Source: Limanda limanda (Eukaryota; Chordata; Actinopteri; Pleuronectiformes; Pleuronectidae). From it: a stretch of 64,000 nt of DNA. A model generated the notes under the pieces. It worked only from the letters and a program-made list of their open reading frames with translations, was not told where the DNA came from and ran no database searches. A program made the position numbers and the translations under genes. Positions 12,656 through 24,345 of this stretch are shown piece after piece; the stretch's first letter is position 1; the number at the start of each line of letters is the position of its first letter. The stretch spans positions 21,704,989 through 21,768,988 of the forward strand of contig NC_083646.1 of assembly GCF_963576545.1 (NCBI RefSeq), written 5' to 3'.

Positions 12656-13129
12656 GTATCTAGCTCTCTCCAGTCAAACATCCTGTAGCTTTCAGTTTCA
12701 ACCAATTTCTAACATGACCAGAATTTTTTCATTTCCACAATTTTTTGCCTATAACCAACACTGACTCAAACAACATTGCTTAAGTCAATTTATCAGTTTA
12801 TGTATCACATATACTAGCACTTCTTAAAACTAGAAAAACAAAAACGAGAACCTTTTTTTTTATCCGTTTCACTTCTTCAATCAGCAAAGTTTTTACTAAG
12901 TGCTCGACATTCAGCTGGTGAAACAACAAAGCAGGAAAACAGAGAACGACCTTTGAGAGCTTCTGATCTACTTCCAGCCGCTCAGGTTGTCAGTAACCCG
13001 TCCAGTGCGGTGTGGTCCAGTCGGTTTAGTACTGTGACTTCGATCAGACTCTCGCCAGTAAACCAAGCTGTGTTGTTTCAATCACACCATGGCTGCACAG
13101 ATGTGTAGTTTAAAGCCCTGAGATATTAA

Positions 13130-13390
13130 AATCATAGGCCTCATTAAACCCAGTTATTTATGTTCATCTAAACCCCCACACAGTAAACCCAGCCAGTCAG
13201 ATCGAATCTCCATGGCGGTGTGGTGGTCGTGAATTGTCATTTAAATAACAGCAGCTGTGAGAGCCTGTCAAGTCGGACCGACTGATATCTTGGCTAAGGA
13301 TGCTCCCGGATCACAATAAAACTGTCACAGACATTTTATCGTCTGCATTCCGGGCTCAGGACATTTCCACACATCTTAAATTTCCATGAG
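13130..13390. promoter_or_regulatory. Candidate conserved non-coding element
   Basis: Unique block with GAATTGTCATTTAAATAAC followed by a CAGCTG E-box, and a second part around 13,260-13,350 of high complexity. No coding signature is seen. The regulatory call is an inference from motif content. Confidence 0.25.
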
Positions 13391-16300
13391 ATGAGCAGGA
13401 AGATTCACACATTCTCATCTTGCCAGCTTGCATACTGTACATCCTCTCCACACATACTTTACTCCTCTCCACACCTTCATATCTCTGTTAATGACAAGAA
13501 CTATAATATTATATTAATCCTCACCGACATGTTCAGGCACTTTTCGCTGTAATAACAATGATGCAGTGACATCAATCACTAATGTGTCCTGACAAACTGA
13601 CCAGAGTGCTATTCAATCTGTGTATTCATGGTTTAGAGACCTCTGCTACCTGAGAACTTCCTCTTATGGCCATAAATTGTGCGACCTAAGAAATGTTGTT
13701 AAATATCACATCTGTAAGAGTAAATGATCTGAGTTGTAAAGTTATGCTCCTCCAGACCCGTATGTTTTTTGTGCTAAGAAGGAGTTGAAGCAGTTAGCTA
13801 ACAATGCTAACAAGAGAGCCGGTGGATATGTACACACAGGTGGCTTGGAAGACTTGGGCATTTTGGTTTGCTTATTTTGCTTATTTTGCAAAAGTAATTG
13901 GAGCTATGGAGCTATGGTTGAGACATCGTAAATTGATCATTCTTCTTTTTCTATCGGTGAAATAGCTTACGGCCATTAACTACATTTTCTTCTTCATGAC
14001 ACTGGATTTGTGTTCGGCCATTTGTACAAAAGCAGTGAAGGGAAAAAGGTGCGAGAGCTGTTGTTGTTATTCTGCATTATTGCGAGTGTCCGTCCATGAG
14101 TCAGAAGTAGCAAAATGTTGCTATTGGCAACACAAACCCTGTGTGGAGGTTTGTGTGGATGGATGGGTCAACAAAGCATTGTCATATAAATATTGTGTGT
14201 CACAGACAAAGAGTTTTATTGTTTTTATTATGAGGATTAGTTACTTTGAATGAAATGTCAAGATATCTCACAAACTATAAACTAAAGGCTGGGAAACTCA
14301 ACATTCCAGGTCCCTAGAAAACAACTCCTCGTCCTTTTGGTGAGTCTCCAACCTTTGTTTTAATACCATCATCGGGCAAAATGCTGCTCATAAAATATCT
14401 CAGTATCTGTCAGATCAGACCATGAAATTTAATGAGCAGGCTTGTGCTCCAAAGGGCTTAAACCCAAGGGTCAAGTGACCAGACCATCAGTTTTAATTTT
14501 CATCCCCACTACTGTCACTGCTAATATGATGTTGGGATGTAGTTTGGTATTTTCTACACTTTTGATATTGTGTGTTGTAATGAACAGAGAAGCATCCAGA
14601 GGGCCGGCACACTCTGACTTGTGTTGTTGTTCTGGTTCATCCTCCACCATCTCCATCTATTGCTGTCTCACCCTGTTGCCACAAAGGAAAAATTGTGACA
14701 TTAAACCCAGATCATGGATAAATTGATGGTGATCCAGCCCAAGGACAGGCGTGCTGTGTGAATACCCTTAATATTGTTGTTTCCTCAGGCTGCCGGGCAG
14801 CACGGAGTAGGCTTGGCCACTGATAGGTCAGCTCTGTACAGTCTGCGGCCATCATGGGTGGGCGAGGCCATGGTTTAACAGGATAATCTCCACGACAGAC
14901 TCAGTCCTTTGTTCCTCTTCAAAGGTTCTTTGAACGGGAAATACCCACCTCAGGTTTTACAGTCCAAGTAAACCCCTCAGACAGAACAGACGAGTCCCCT
15001 CACCAGAGACCAGTATCCACAGTCCATTAAAAACGCTCAATGGCCGGATGCCGTTTTCACTTTGATGTCTTTGCACAACTCAGGGAAGTGGCTCTGTTTG
15101 CGTGTGTATGGGTATGACTCACATATTCACATTTAAAAAACAACAACAGTTTCACCTGTGCCCAACCGAGCACAGCGTATCAGAGGTCAGAAGGACCAAG
15201 GCCGAACCAATACAACTGGACAAATATGGACCTATCCTTTCAACATTTGACCTGACCCCCGACCTCTGACCCTGACCAACAGAAAAAGAGGGAGGGAAGG
15301 AGGACAGAAGGGATGGGAGCCGATGAGACATGCTGAGAAGAAGTTGTGATTTAAAATAAATGAAAGCACATCAGGAATATTCCTTAAACATTTAAAATGT
15401 GTAGTAAATATATATATTGTGTCTTTTAAAAACTTCAGTGACAATGCATAATGCAGAATTTTCCCACCAGATTTTTTACCAACCCTGGTTCATGGTTAAC
15501 CATTAACTCAAACCTTCTCCAGCCAAAAATGTTCAGGACCAAATAAGCAACAGTCATTATGAGGGGAAAAAAAACTATTTAGTTATAAAAACCAAACAAA
15601 AAACAGAAGAATTAGCTGAAGTGAGGTGACCAAAATGAAGGATAACATGTGAACTTTTAAAATAAGCTTTGTTATTGGCCAATGGTCGGATTGATATGTT
15701 AAAATTGTTATTATTGGTAGTTTTAGTATTTATGAGAATCATTTTGTTCTCAGTAGCTTTTCCAACTTATTTAAAGTAAAACGTTTCACTTTGACTTCAA
15801 CATTATGAAAATGTTCAATATTGGAGCATTCGATTATCAATAAACTTTCATCCAATAATATCAGAAGGGGCCTTGAACACAAAATCAAAGTAACAGGAGA
15901 TTCTGAACCTTTGGCCCCAGCTGCATCCGCACACACAGACTAATATTGTCACCTGGTGGTGGCTGTATGCGTGTATATCCATGTGTTATATGCGTTGACA
16001 TATGTGTGTGAACACTATCCGGCCCGGGCCTAAGAGAAGTAGGGCTACATGTCACCGTGACACGCAGACTAATGCAGGAACAAGGGGGACACGGATTAAG
16101 CAAAAAATCCTACACGGAATTCCATTCTGTTGCTGGGGCCATGATGATGGAGACCAGGCAGGTGTGCTGCAACAATGAACGCTTTTACATGTGTGTGTCC
16201 TTTTATAGGAATATAACGAATTATTAAATTCAAACTGAGACTGAAGAAACAAATCAAACATTTTCCTCTTCTAATTAGAATGTCCTGCTTCTGAGAGGGT

Positions 16301-17239
16301 TTGATTTATGGTTAATATTAGGAAAGTCTAGGTAGAATCATTGCAACAATACAGATTTGTTGACTTTATTGTGCTGCTCTACTTCGCTGGACCTCCGTTT
16401 AGCCAAAGTAACAATGGAATTCTTTACAGTGTTTTAAATGTATATGGCCCAAATAGCACAAAACAAATTCAGGCCACTTTGGCAGCTTGGGTTGACATGT
16501 GGTGTTGCTATGGTTTGCTTGTGGCCCAGATCTGGCAAACAATCTTTCCATGCATTCTGTGGCCCGAATCAGGGATATGTGTAATGTGGGCCAAAACTAT
16601 TTTGCCTCGCCTGAAGGACGGAACACAACTGTAATTTAGGGAATATTTTTTTCTTCAACTGCTACATACTATTTCTCATCGTAGTTGCTGCTTTGTCTGT
16701 TGTATGTTTGCGTTAAGTGGATTTATCAGAACATTTCCAGTGAAACAGCTGCTGCTCTTGCTTGAGCTGATGTTGATGAGCACAACACTGAGCTGAGAGA
16801 TAGTAAAAGCTGTGGTAACAGTGTGTCAGTCATTACAGTCTGTCATAACTGTGAGTGATCCTATTCACCTTTCACATGTTATTTATCCACTGTTGATATA
16901 AAAAATGTTGAACACTAAAGCCTTAAATAAATTAGCACAAACATATTGTTTTTAAAAGAAGAAACTGTAATAAGCAAACTTTTTTTTTTATATTGTTTTT
17001 TTTCTTGACGTAAAATCAAATGTCACTTAAATGGTGTTGATATTTACTTTTTATGAAAGTTATTAATTACAATGTTTTCTGGAGATAGCACGGACAGTTT
17101 GTTTTGATCATGACTTAAATGTGTTACACTTGACATAACACTCAATTAAAAGTATAACCACTTTTCTCAAGAGCACAATATGCGCTGTAAATGGAAAAAC
17201 TTCTGATCTTGAGGTGATTTGCTCTTAAAAAAGTCTCAC

Positions 17240-17650
17240 CCAACCACATTCACTGGAGTTCCGGAGATACTGCTTCACCGTCAGAAATCCATAACAGTCA
17301 AACTCAAATCGTAAATTATGGCCAGACAAGGCGGACCACACAAAAACGGAGAGGTGATGAGAGCAGCCACCTGTGGAGAGAAAGTCACTGAGGAAGGATA
17401 AAGATTTTAGACGGGTGGATGTTAGGTTGTTGTTGCTTTAAGGGGGGTGGATTCCGCGTGCTTTGACCTCGTGCTCCGCTACATCTTTATTTCATGGCTG
17501 ACAAAGTGAATGCCATCGCAGTGCAAGGAATTCTGCCTCCTCGGCTGATTTATGGTCCTCAGCTGCTGTCAGCCACCAGCTGGCCGTCAGATGGGCCTCA
17601 GAGCTGCAGACAGACACACAGACAGGGAGAGGGAGCCTCACAAACTGGGG
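17240..17650. promoter_or_regulatory. Candidate conserved non-coding element
   Basis: High-complexity, repeat-free stretch. A 64-codon frame starting ATGGCTGAC at 17,494 is open but has no recognisable domain and ends in low-complexity 'cagacagacacacagacaggg' sequence, so I read it as non-coding. A coding origin for 17,494-17,600 cannot be excluded. Confidence 0.25.
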
Positions 17651-18014
17651 GACAGATTCGAAGTGAAAAAGAAAGGAGGAGAAATTAAACGGAAGTGAGG
17701 TTTATTGATGGGTAACATGAGTCAGCGAAGTATTTAGAGATGGTTTTAGGAGTCTGGTCATTACTTAGTAATAAGAAAGCAGAACAAGAATAGTACTCAA
17801 TGGAGCACATGCATCCGCCAAGGCCCAACAATCTCCCTATATAATAAATTAAGATATCTGTCCTGTTAATATACCTGATCATTTCTATCAAGATCCATGA
17901 GTTATTCCCTGAGCAATTGGTTAAACATTTAAAAAAAAAACACTATCTTGCAATAACAAAGAAAGTAATTAAAATTCCTGGATCTGCCCAATTGTCTGGA
18001 TGAGCACCAAACTA

Positions 18015-18255
18015 TAGCTGCTTTCAGGCATGCACTGAACTCTGGAGAACCTAAGGACATTCTCCGCCCACGATGTATGCATAAAAGCAAATATCGGAGT
18101 GAGAGCATCTGGAGTTTGTCCAGCCAGCCCTCTAAATGTCTGCAGGATTTCTGAAGGAGCCGATGAGAGAACACAGCAGGAGATCCTACGCAGGATTCAC
18201 AGGCAGCAAGTGGGGGGGGCGTTGAAATGAAATGAAAAATCAGTGCCGTACCAGT
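18015..18255 (+). repeat. Diverged repeat, GGAGATCCT family (copy 2)
   Basis: It contains 'ctgctttcaggcatgcactgaactctggag' and the shared 22-bp block at 18,177-18,198. The copy at 55,040-55,200 has the same order and, translated in reverse, gives similar short peptides, so the two are homologous over about 150 bp. This looks like a non-autonomous DNA transposon or MITE common in fish, with unclear ends. Confidence 0.55.
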
Positions 18256-21104
18256 AGACAACACCCACAAAGAGGTCAAGAGACTTCTTGGTGACCAGTG
18301 CCTAACCCTAAACCCCCCCAAACAGACAAAAGAACAGGGGGGAAAACAAAACCTGCTTAGTGAAGGTAAGACTGATGAAAATCAATGAAGAAAAAACTGA
18401 TGCCTCCAACGCTCACAATGAAACACAAACATCAAACTGGGACGAGGAACAATTCTGGGGATTTCACTCTTTCCTAAATCCACACCATAAGTGGTGTGAT
18501 TTTCGTTTCTAAACTCTGACCTCAAATAGCGTTTATCAGATTTCTCTCAGCTCTCTGTGGAGCCACTAAAGACTTGCTTGTATACATTTTCCCTGCACAT
18601 GCTGCTACACTGAATATTTAACATCAGTTTCCCTTTAACAGTGGTAAGCTGATGCAGCAGATACTCTCATGAACAGCCGCTTGCGTGGCAGCAATAACTA
18701 CTCGACAATATGCAGATGAACAGCAAAGAAGAATGCAAAGGTTAGGTTATTAGGTCATTTTTCAGTCAACAGACCACATGATACAACTGTTTTTAGGCCG
18801 AAAATCTAGAGAAAATATTGGAGGAGACTGATTTTTAACATATTCTGTCATACTCATGACAGAGCCCCCTGGTGACGTGGGAAAAATATTACGTTTGCCA
18901 TCATTAGTCCAGTGTGCAGGGAGTGTGATGATGTATATTTTGGTTGGAAGATGCATCTGGTGCATGATTGGAAAGGGAAGGATTGAGATGAACTGGGTTT
19001 GTTAGTGGTAAACAGGTATTTATTTAAACAACTGATGGCAAAGACCACAGGGTCAGCAGTGCTAGTTATTGATAATCCAAGTTACGTTCTACACACAGAG
19101 CCGGGGCTGATGCCAGTTGTTCTTAGTTGTTCTTAGAAAGTGGTTATGAGTGTCTACGTCGTTGTTTTCAAACTTCTCAGTTACAGTTGCAGAGTAAAAC
19201 GCATTCCCTGGAGGTTTCAAACAAAAACAGAGTAGCAGCGTTTATAAACTTCCCTGTTATTAGTGGCTCTAAAAGTCCAGAGTAGTGTGGACGCCAGGCG
19301 TATCCATGTGTTCTCTATCTATCCCCCATTCTAAATAAATATTTTTAATTTAATCTCAGAGGATCAACCTCCAGAGAATAATGAAATCAGACGGAGACAA
19401 ATTCATCTCTTCTAAAGTTGGTTATGTGCACCAGTGTCACCAATGTCACCAGGGGGGCTCCGTAATCCTCCAACTAAAGCCCCTTATAGAGGCTGCATCA
19501 TGGGATTAAGTGAAACGTCTCACCTTCCATCCAAGAGGCTTCTTGCACTTCAGTTTGCTCTGTGTTGTCGGTGAAGAGCGGATTTGTGGCCTGGCAATAC
19601 TAAGACGTGGCCACGAGTTGGTTGTCTCATTCACACGCCTTAATAATCCTTCAATGTTACTGGGGTGGTTCTGTTCATGTTCACGATGAGGAACTTTTCC
19701 AGTGAATTTTAACTTCTTTAAAGAGAGTGACATGTAAACTCACTGCTCGGTTAGGGAGAGGCAGGGTCTAAATAAAGTTTCTAAAGACTAAATTAAGTAT
19801 TTCTGAACTCGAACACTAGTCAGAATTGTCTCGCTAATCACCTGACAAACATGTCCCTGCATATGACAAACAGAAACCCACAAACCATCATGAGTATTTC
19901 AGAGTTTCTGCCTACGTCTTGTCATTTTCTGAAATCCGTTCCCTCGGTCTCCCTTCACAGTGAAGCAGAAATAATCTTTGAAAAATGAATCAGAAAACAC
20001 ACGAGGGGGAGGGTGCAGGGAGGCAGTGGAGAGAAGGGGGGAGAAAACTCAGTTAAGCTTGTTAAGAAAGTCATCTGAATTCAGGCCTCATTCCTTCCAT
20101 TGATCGGCGCGTCGAGTGGGAAACCGAAACGTTTGGCTTATTTTAGCCAATTAAGCTGTGAGAGAGCCAATTGTGCATGTGCTATTGAGGATCTCTTTGC
20201 TCAAAGTGCTTATTGTCCGGCCGCTTGCAGAGGGATCAATTGCAGGCTCTGTGATTGGATTAGCCTCGTAATCAATGCTGGTCACTAATATATTAACAAG
20301 GTAATTATAATGCTGTGGAAGAGGTAGCCAACCGCCCGCAACAAATGCAGCACACCCATCATCCTCCGATTTTACCGGCTTGAGTGAGAACGACAAAAGA
20401 TTTAACAATCCCTTTCAAACTCCAGCCACATAATTGTCTCTTTTCGGTCTCGCGCACAAAACACACACACACTCACACAAAGCGCTGCCCCCTACCGCTC
20501 CTGTGGGGAAGGTGTTAATCACATTACTAATGATGACACTTTACACTCCCGCCGTAAAGACGTGCAGCAGCAGGGCCCGGATTCTTTAATAATTATTCTT
20601 ACACTCAGCGACGCCTGAGCCTGCATGAATCTCCAGCGCACACAGGAGATATTTACACGTCTCCTGTGGTGTGGACATTCCCTCAGTTCTACATTTCACT
20701 TCAAACTCATTGGTTGAGATGGGCTGAAAACGAATGGAGGCTTCTGCCTGAGGACTGAGTGCATTATGGATGATATGTCACTCATAAAACGTACATGTTG
20801 TCATAATGAGTATATTTATCTCTTTGCAATATGTATGTGATGAGTTAAAAATACAATATACTCAGAAAATGATAAATGTAAAAGTGTTTTCTATCATGTT
20901 GAGTTTGTGTAAATAAATCTAACATCTTGAGAGTGATTTAATTAAATGAAATAAAAGGTATATATAAATATCTACATCAAACACAATTTATATAATCAAA
21001 TCAGTTATTTTATATATTCACAGTAAATTAACCTGAAAGTGAACACTTCGAAATTTCATCAAATTTATATGTATATGTAGTTTTAGGCATATATATTTTA
21101 GGAG
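18256..21104. other. Gene desert, segment 6: no gene seen
   Basis: No supported coding sequence. It holds the candidate regulatory block at 20,090-20,650. A fragment near 19,270-19,320 ('gtgtggacgccaggcgtatcc') is reminiscent of fish MITEs. Confidence 0.5.
20090..20650. promoter_or_regulatory. Candidate conserved developmental enhancer
   Basis: The block is dense with homeodomain and CCAAT-type words: GCCAATTAAG (about 20,147), GCCAATTGTG (20,167), GATCAATTGC (20,234), GATTGGATTAG (20,253) and GTAATTATAA (20,301), followed by TTTAATAATTATTC at about 20,585. GC-balanced pieces alternate with these cores, no frame is maintained and no repeat is recognised. This texture is typical of vertebrate conserved non-coding elements. 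Conservation has not been tested. Confidence 0.35.
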
Positions 21105-21180
21105 TGGGTGGGCCTCTTTAAAGAGATAATTTATATTATGATTTGGCTCTGTACAAATAAAATTGAATTGTGCTATAACA
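21105..21180 (+). mobile_element. Short fish LINE 3' tail fragment
   Basis: It ends 'tgatttggctctgtacaaataaaattgaattg', a close match to the 3' terminus of the abundant fish LINE type also seen at 11.2 and 11.9 kb. Only about 60-75 bp remain. Confidence 0.6.
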
Positions 21181-22924
21181 ATGAATCAACAGGTCAAGTA
21201 TAAAAATGAACTATGTCACCATTTATCAGCATTATAAATTTGAATGCAGTTGGTTTGTTTGAATACAATTCAAGTTAATTGACCTCCATAGAATTTAATG
21301 CAAAACTCAAAAGAATAATCTCATTACAATATCTACTTATGTAATTATACCTAGGTCATTTAAAGTTAATTAAACAAGTGACAGTTAGTGTTTAAACATG
21401 TTTATGAAGTTTTTGCTGTATACAGATGTTTTTTGGAATATTAAATATAATAATGCACGTTTTAATCTACGAGGAATAGAAAAGAACAAATAAGAGACAA
21501 ACAAGACAAACAAAAAACGCACGGTCTGCATAAGTGGACAGAGAGAAAGGAAAATGATTTACTACGAACATCAGGTTCAAAGCATGAGTTCATCTTGTTA
21601 GTTCTCTCCTGAGAGCGAGAGTGTGAGAGATCTTCAAGTGTTTAGTGGTGCAAAGTAATCTCAAAGTATTCTCAAACACTGTCACGTTTACAAGCGCCCG
21701 CTGCAGTCAACTGTTTAAAGGCGCTGCGCCGCTTTGAAGAGCTGCCTCTTTGTTCAGTGGACGGGGACGGGGGCTTAACCGACGCGTTTGGTATTCCCCC
21801 CGAGGCTTTGTGCCTTTGGCCACCATATGGGCGAGAGAGAGAGCGGCCACATAAGCACTTAAGCAAAGTTTATATTTACCCAGGAATTTTCTCGGCTTTG
21901 CTTTGCTTTAGTGGAAAAACAATAACCCGGCTGAATCAACGCTACCATTATAAGCACTTATGCAAAGTTCATATTAGCAATGGTAATTTCAACCTTGGCA
22001 GGAATGTCCATGGGGAAGGAACATAATGATTCTACTGCTGCACAAATCTGCTTTTCACTTTGAGCAAGGAGACTGGTGAAGACTGGTGAAAGACGATGTG
22101 AGAAAAACCTCAACCATAATTACTCTTTTACTCAATGCACAGTGTTATTTCTTTTCCCTCCTTTTTCTACTAACCCAGTAAACATCTCTCCTTAAGTTAC
22201 TTAAAGTGATACAATGGATAAAAAACTGTCTGGTTTGTCCCACTGACAGTTTTTGGAAAAGCGTAAGACAGAAAGGGACATTTTGACCAAAAAGACTAAA
22301 CACATATGTGCATGTGTAAACATAGTCAAATGCACAATTACAGTTAAATGCTATGTTTGCTACATTTCAATTACAATTTTCACGGATTTAAGTTAATTTT
22401 GTTGTGGATTTCAAATGTAATTATAGACATATTGCCTGCTTAAATAACACTTCAATGCAAGAAAATGTATCAGAGTCAAAGATATATTTACTGTTAATTC
22501 TACCATATGTACAGGATGGGGATTGGATTGAAATAAACATTGAAATAGACTCAGCATATAAGTATGCAACCTGTTAAGTACTCTAGTGACACAAGAACAC
22601 AACATGCACAGTCAAATGGCACAGGTTAGATTGGATTTTAGAAGTACACATCCTCAAAGTGCAAAAATGGATTGAGAAGTGTTAAAAACGACATGAAAAG
22701 TAATGTTTGTGACAGGATGAGTAAAATTGCAGTAGACGTAGTATAACAGCAGCATTTACCATAGAAAAAAAAGGGAATTGACTTGAAAAAAGTCACTGGT
22801 GCATGTTTGCATTGAAAAGGTGTAAGTGCAATTGTTTCATTTCCATAATATTGCAGTTTTCTTTTTGTCATTTTGTAATACTGTGATACCATCAATCTCC
22901 AGTGTATTGATAATAATAGATAAT
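21181..22924. other. Gene desert, segment 7: no gene seen
   Basis: AT-rich DNA around a GC-richer block at 21,690-22,020 that is annotated separately. No coding exon supported. Confidence 0.5.
21690..22020. promoter_or_regulatory. Candidate conserved element with duplicated 26-bp motif
   Basis: The block contains two near-identical 26-bp motifs, 21,851-21,876 and 21,950-21,975 (24 of 26 identical, 99 bp apart). Each joins an NK2-type core (GCACTTA) to GCAAAGTT, which resembles a nuclear-receptor/HNF4 half-site. Flanking sequence is high-complexity and not recognised as a repeat. Function is inferred from motif duplication only. Confidence 0.35.
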
Positions 22925-23085
22925 AATACAACTTACATTGTTATAGCACTTATCTAACAATGCGAAAAAGTGCTTCCCAAGATATATGAGACTAAAGCAA
23001 CACAGAACAAAAAATACAAGACAAAAATCTGAAAGATACGATAAAAGAAAATATTAAAACAAATAAAATAGATATTGAAGTGGAA
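22925..23085 (-). mobile_element. Fish retroelement 3'-end fragment, reverse orientation
   Basis: 'acattgttatagcacttatctaac...aaaaagtgcttcccaagat' followed by A-rich 'aaaatacaagacaaaa' matches the reversed 3' tail of common fish LINEs or SINEs ('aagcgctttacaa ... gcgctatataaat'). A related fragment is at 32,950-33,060. Confidence 0.55.
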
Positions 23086-24069
23086 TTTGAAATCTCAGCG
23101 ACGCGTAACTTTAAAGTCAGCAAAACACAGAGCAGGCACAGAATCAGATTAAAACATCAAACCAAGCCTGTCTGCATGGATGAAGGTAGATGAGAGAAGT
23201 TCCTCTCACTCATTTCACATTTACGTTCACAAATTGACTCTGTGTGGAGCAAATTCCAGTTGCATTCACTACAGAATGTGCAATCAAGTAATTGTAGTAG
23301 AAATTAACCGGAACTGTATGTTTTCCATTGGACATATTGAAGAGACACCGACCGTTTCTGTCTCCACTTGTTGACTTGAGTTACACGAACAACTTGAGTT
23401 CTTCATGTGTTTGTCTGGATTGAAACATAGCAGAACATATGACAGCTGTTTACCACATAACTCTCAGCAAAGCTGTCCATCTGGATAACTGATCAGACCG
23501 GTGCATGCTGGGAGATTAGACTGAGCCTGCTTGGCTAAATTCAATATTTACCAAAGAGGCTGCTGTCACCACTTCTCTGTTACTGTCAGCCCTCATATAT
23601 GTGTTTGTGTGTGTTCTGTGAGTGGAAGACAAAAACTACTTTTGTGAGGTTGAAACTCAGTGTATGTGAAATGTTCATAGAGACGTTAAAAAAGGCGGAT
23701 TTCTATCGTGTTCGCATCCTAACTTCACGGCTGCTTTTATCCAAACCTCTTGATGTTTACAGAGACTTTACACTAAACATACTGCATGTGAGTAAATGAT
23801 TTAAGTTTCGGAGGTGCGTGTTTGTGTGTAAGTGGTGAGGGTAGAGAGGTGGGGGTGTAATTGATTACATATGATAAGTGGTTACTGGCCTATACTTCAT
23901 TTCTTCTGTGTGAGAGAAGGTCATTAATCTCCGAAGGTTTTGGAATAGATCCCCGGCTGCCATGGTTAGTGGAACTGAGAAATCACCACACCATTGAGCT
24001 GTTAAAGTTTGCAAAGTCCTCATTTGAATTTGAATCAATTATAGGATTTTAAGATGATTCTATACATTT
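23086..24069. other. Gene desert, segment 8: nothing specific seen
   Basis: Intergenic DNA without a supported exon or recognisable repeat. Confidence 0.5.
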
Positions 24070-24084
24070 CCATATGTCAAACAA

Positions 24085-24345
24085 ACTATTTATATGGTGC
24101 TTTGCCCTCTCGAAGTGCTTTACCTCCACACAGCGTGTCTGCATCGTGTTTCTCGGTCACGCAGACCATTCTCACACATGCTGGTGCAGCCGTCTCACGC
24201 AATTCTAAGGTTCAGTGTTTCAGTGTCTTGCACGAGGATGCTTGGACATTGCAGACTGGAAGGAAGCATCGAACAGCTGACCCTCTGCTCAGTGGACGAC
24301 TCGCCGTACCTCCTGAGCCACAGCCGCCACCATACGTGGCGCCAG
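24085..24345 (-). mobile_element. tRNA-headed SINE, reverse orientation (copy 1)
   Basis: On the minus strand it starts 'ggcggctgtggctcaggaggta', a tRNA box A (TGGCTCAGGAGG, 24,309-24,320), then 'gtcgtcc', and a box-B-like GTTCGATGC about 40 bp on. A body with 'tgtcttgcacgagga' (reverse), 'cattctcacaca' and the LINE-like tail 'aagcacttcgagag...gcaccatataaat' follows. The order matches a SINE very common in percomorph fish. Related copies lie at 36,304-36,537 and 62,668-62,850. Confidence 0.75.

Larger units (their letters stand above)
12656..18014. other. Gene desert, segment 5: no gene seen
   Basis: No supported exons. Motif-rich unique blocks lie at 13,130-13,390, about 14,750-15,060 and 17,240-17,650. 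A stretch at 16,340-16,640 repeats the words 'tggccc' and 'gggcca' and resembles a fish interspersed repeat. The rest is ordinary AT-rich DNA. Confidence 0.5.

Noticed and set aside
17929..18321. A 130-codon minus-strand frame
   Set aside because: It coincides with a repeat that is also at 55 kb, where the frame is interrupted. No transposase motif is present.
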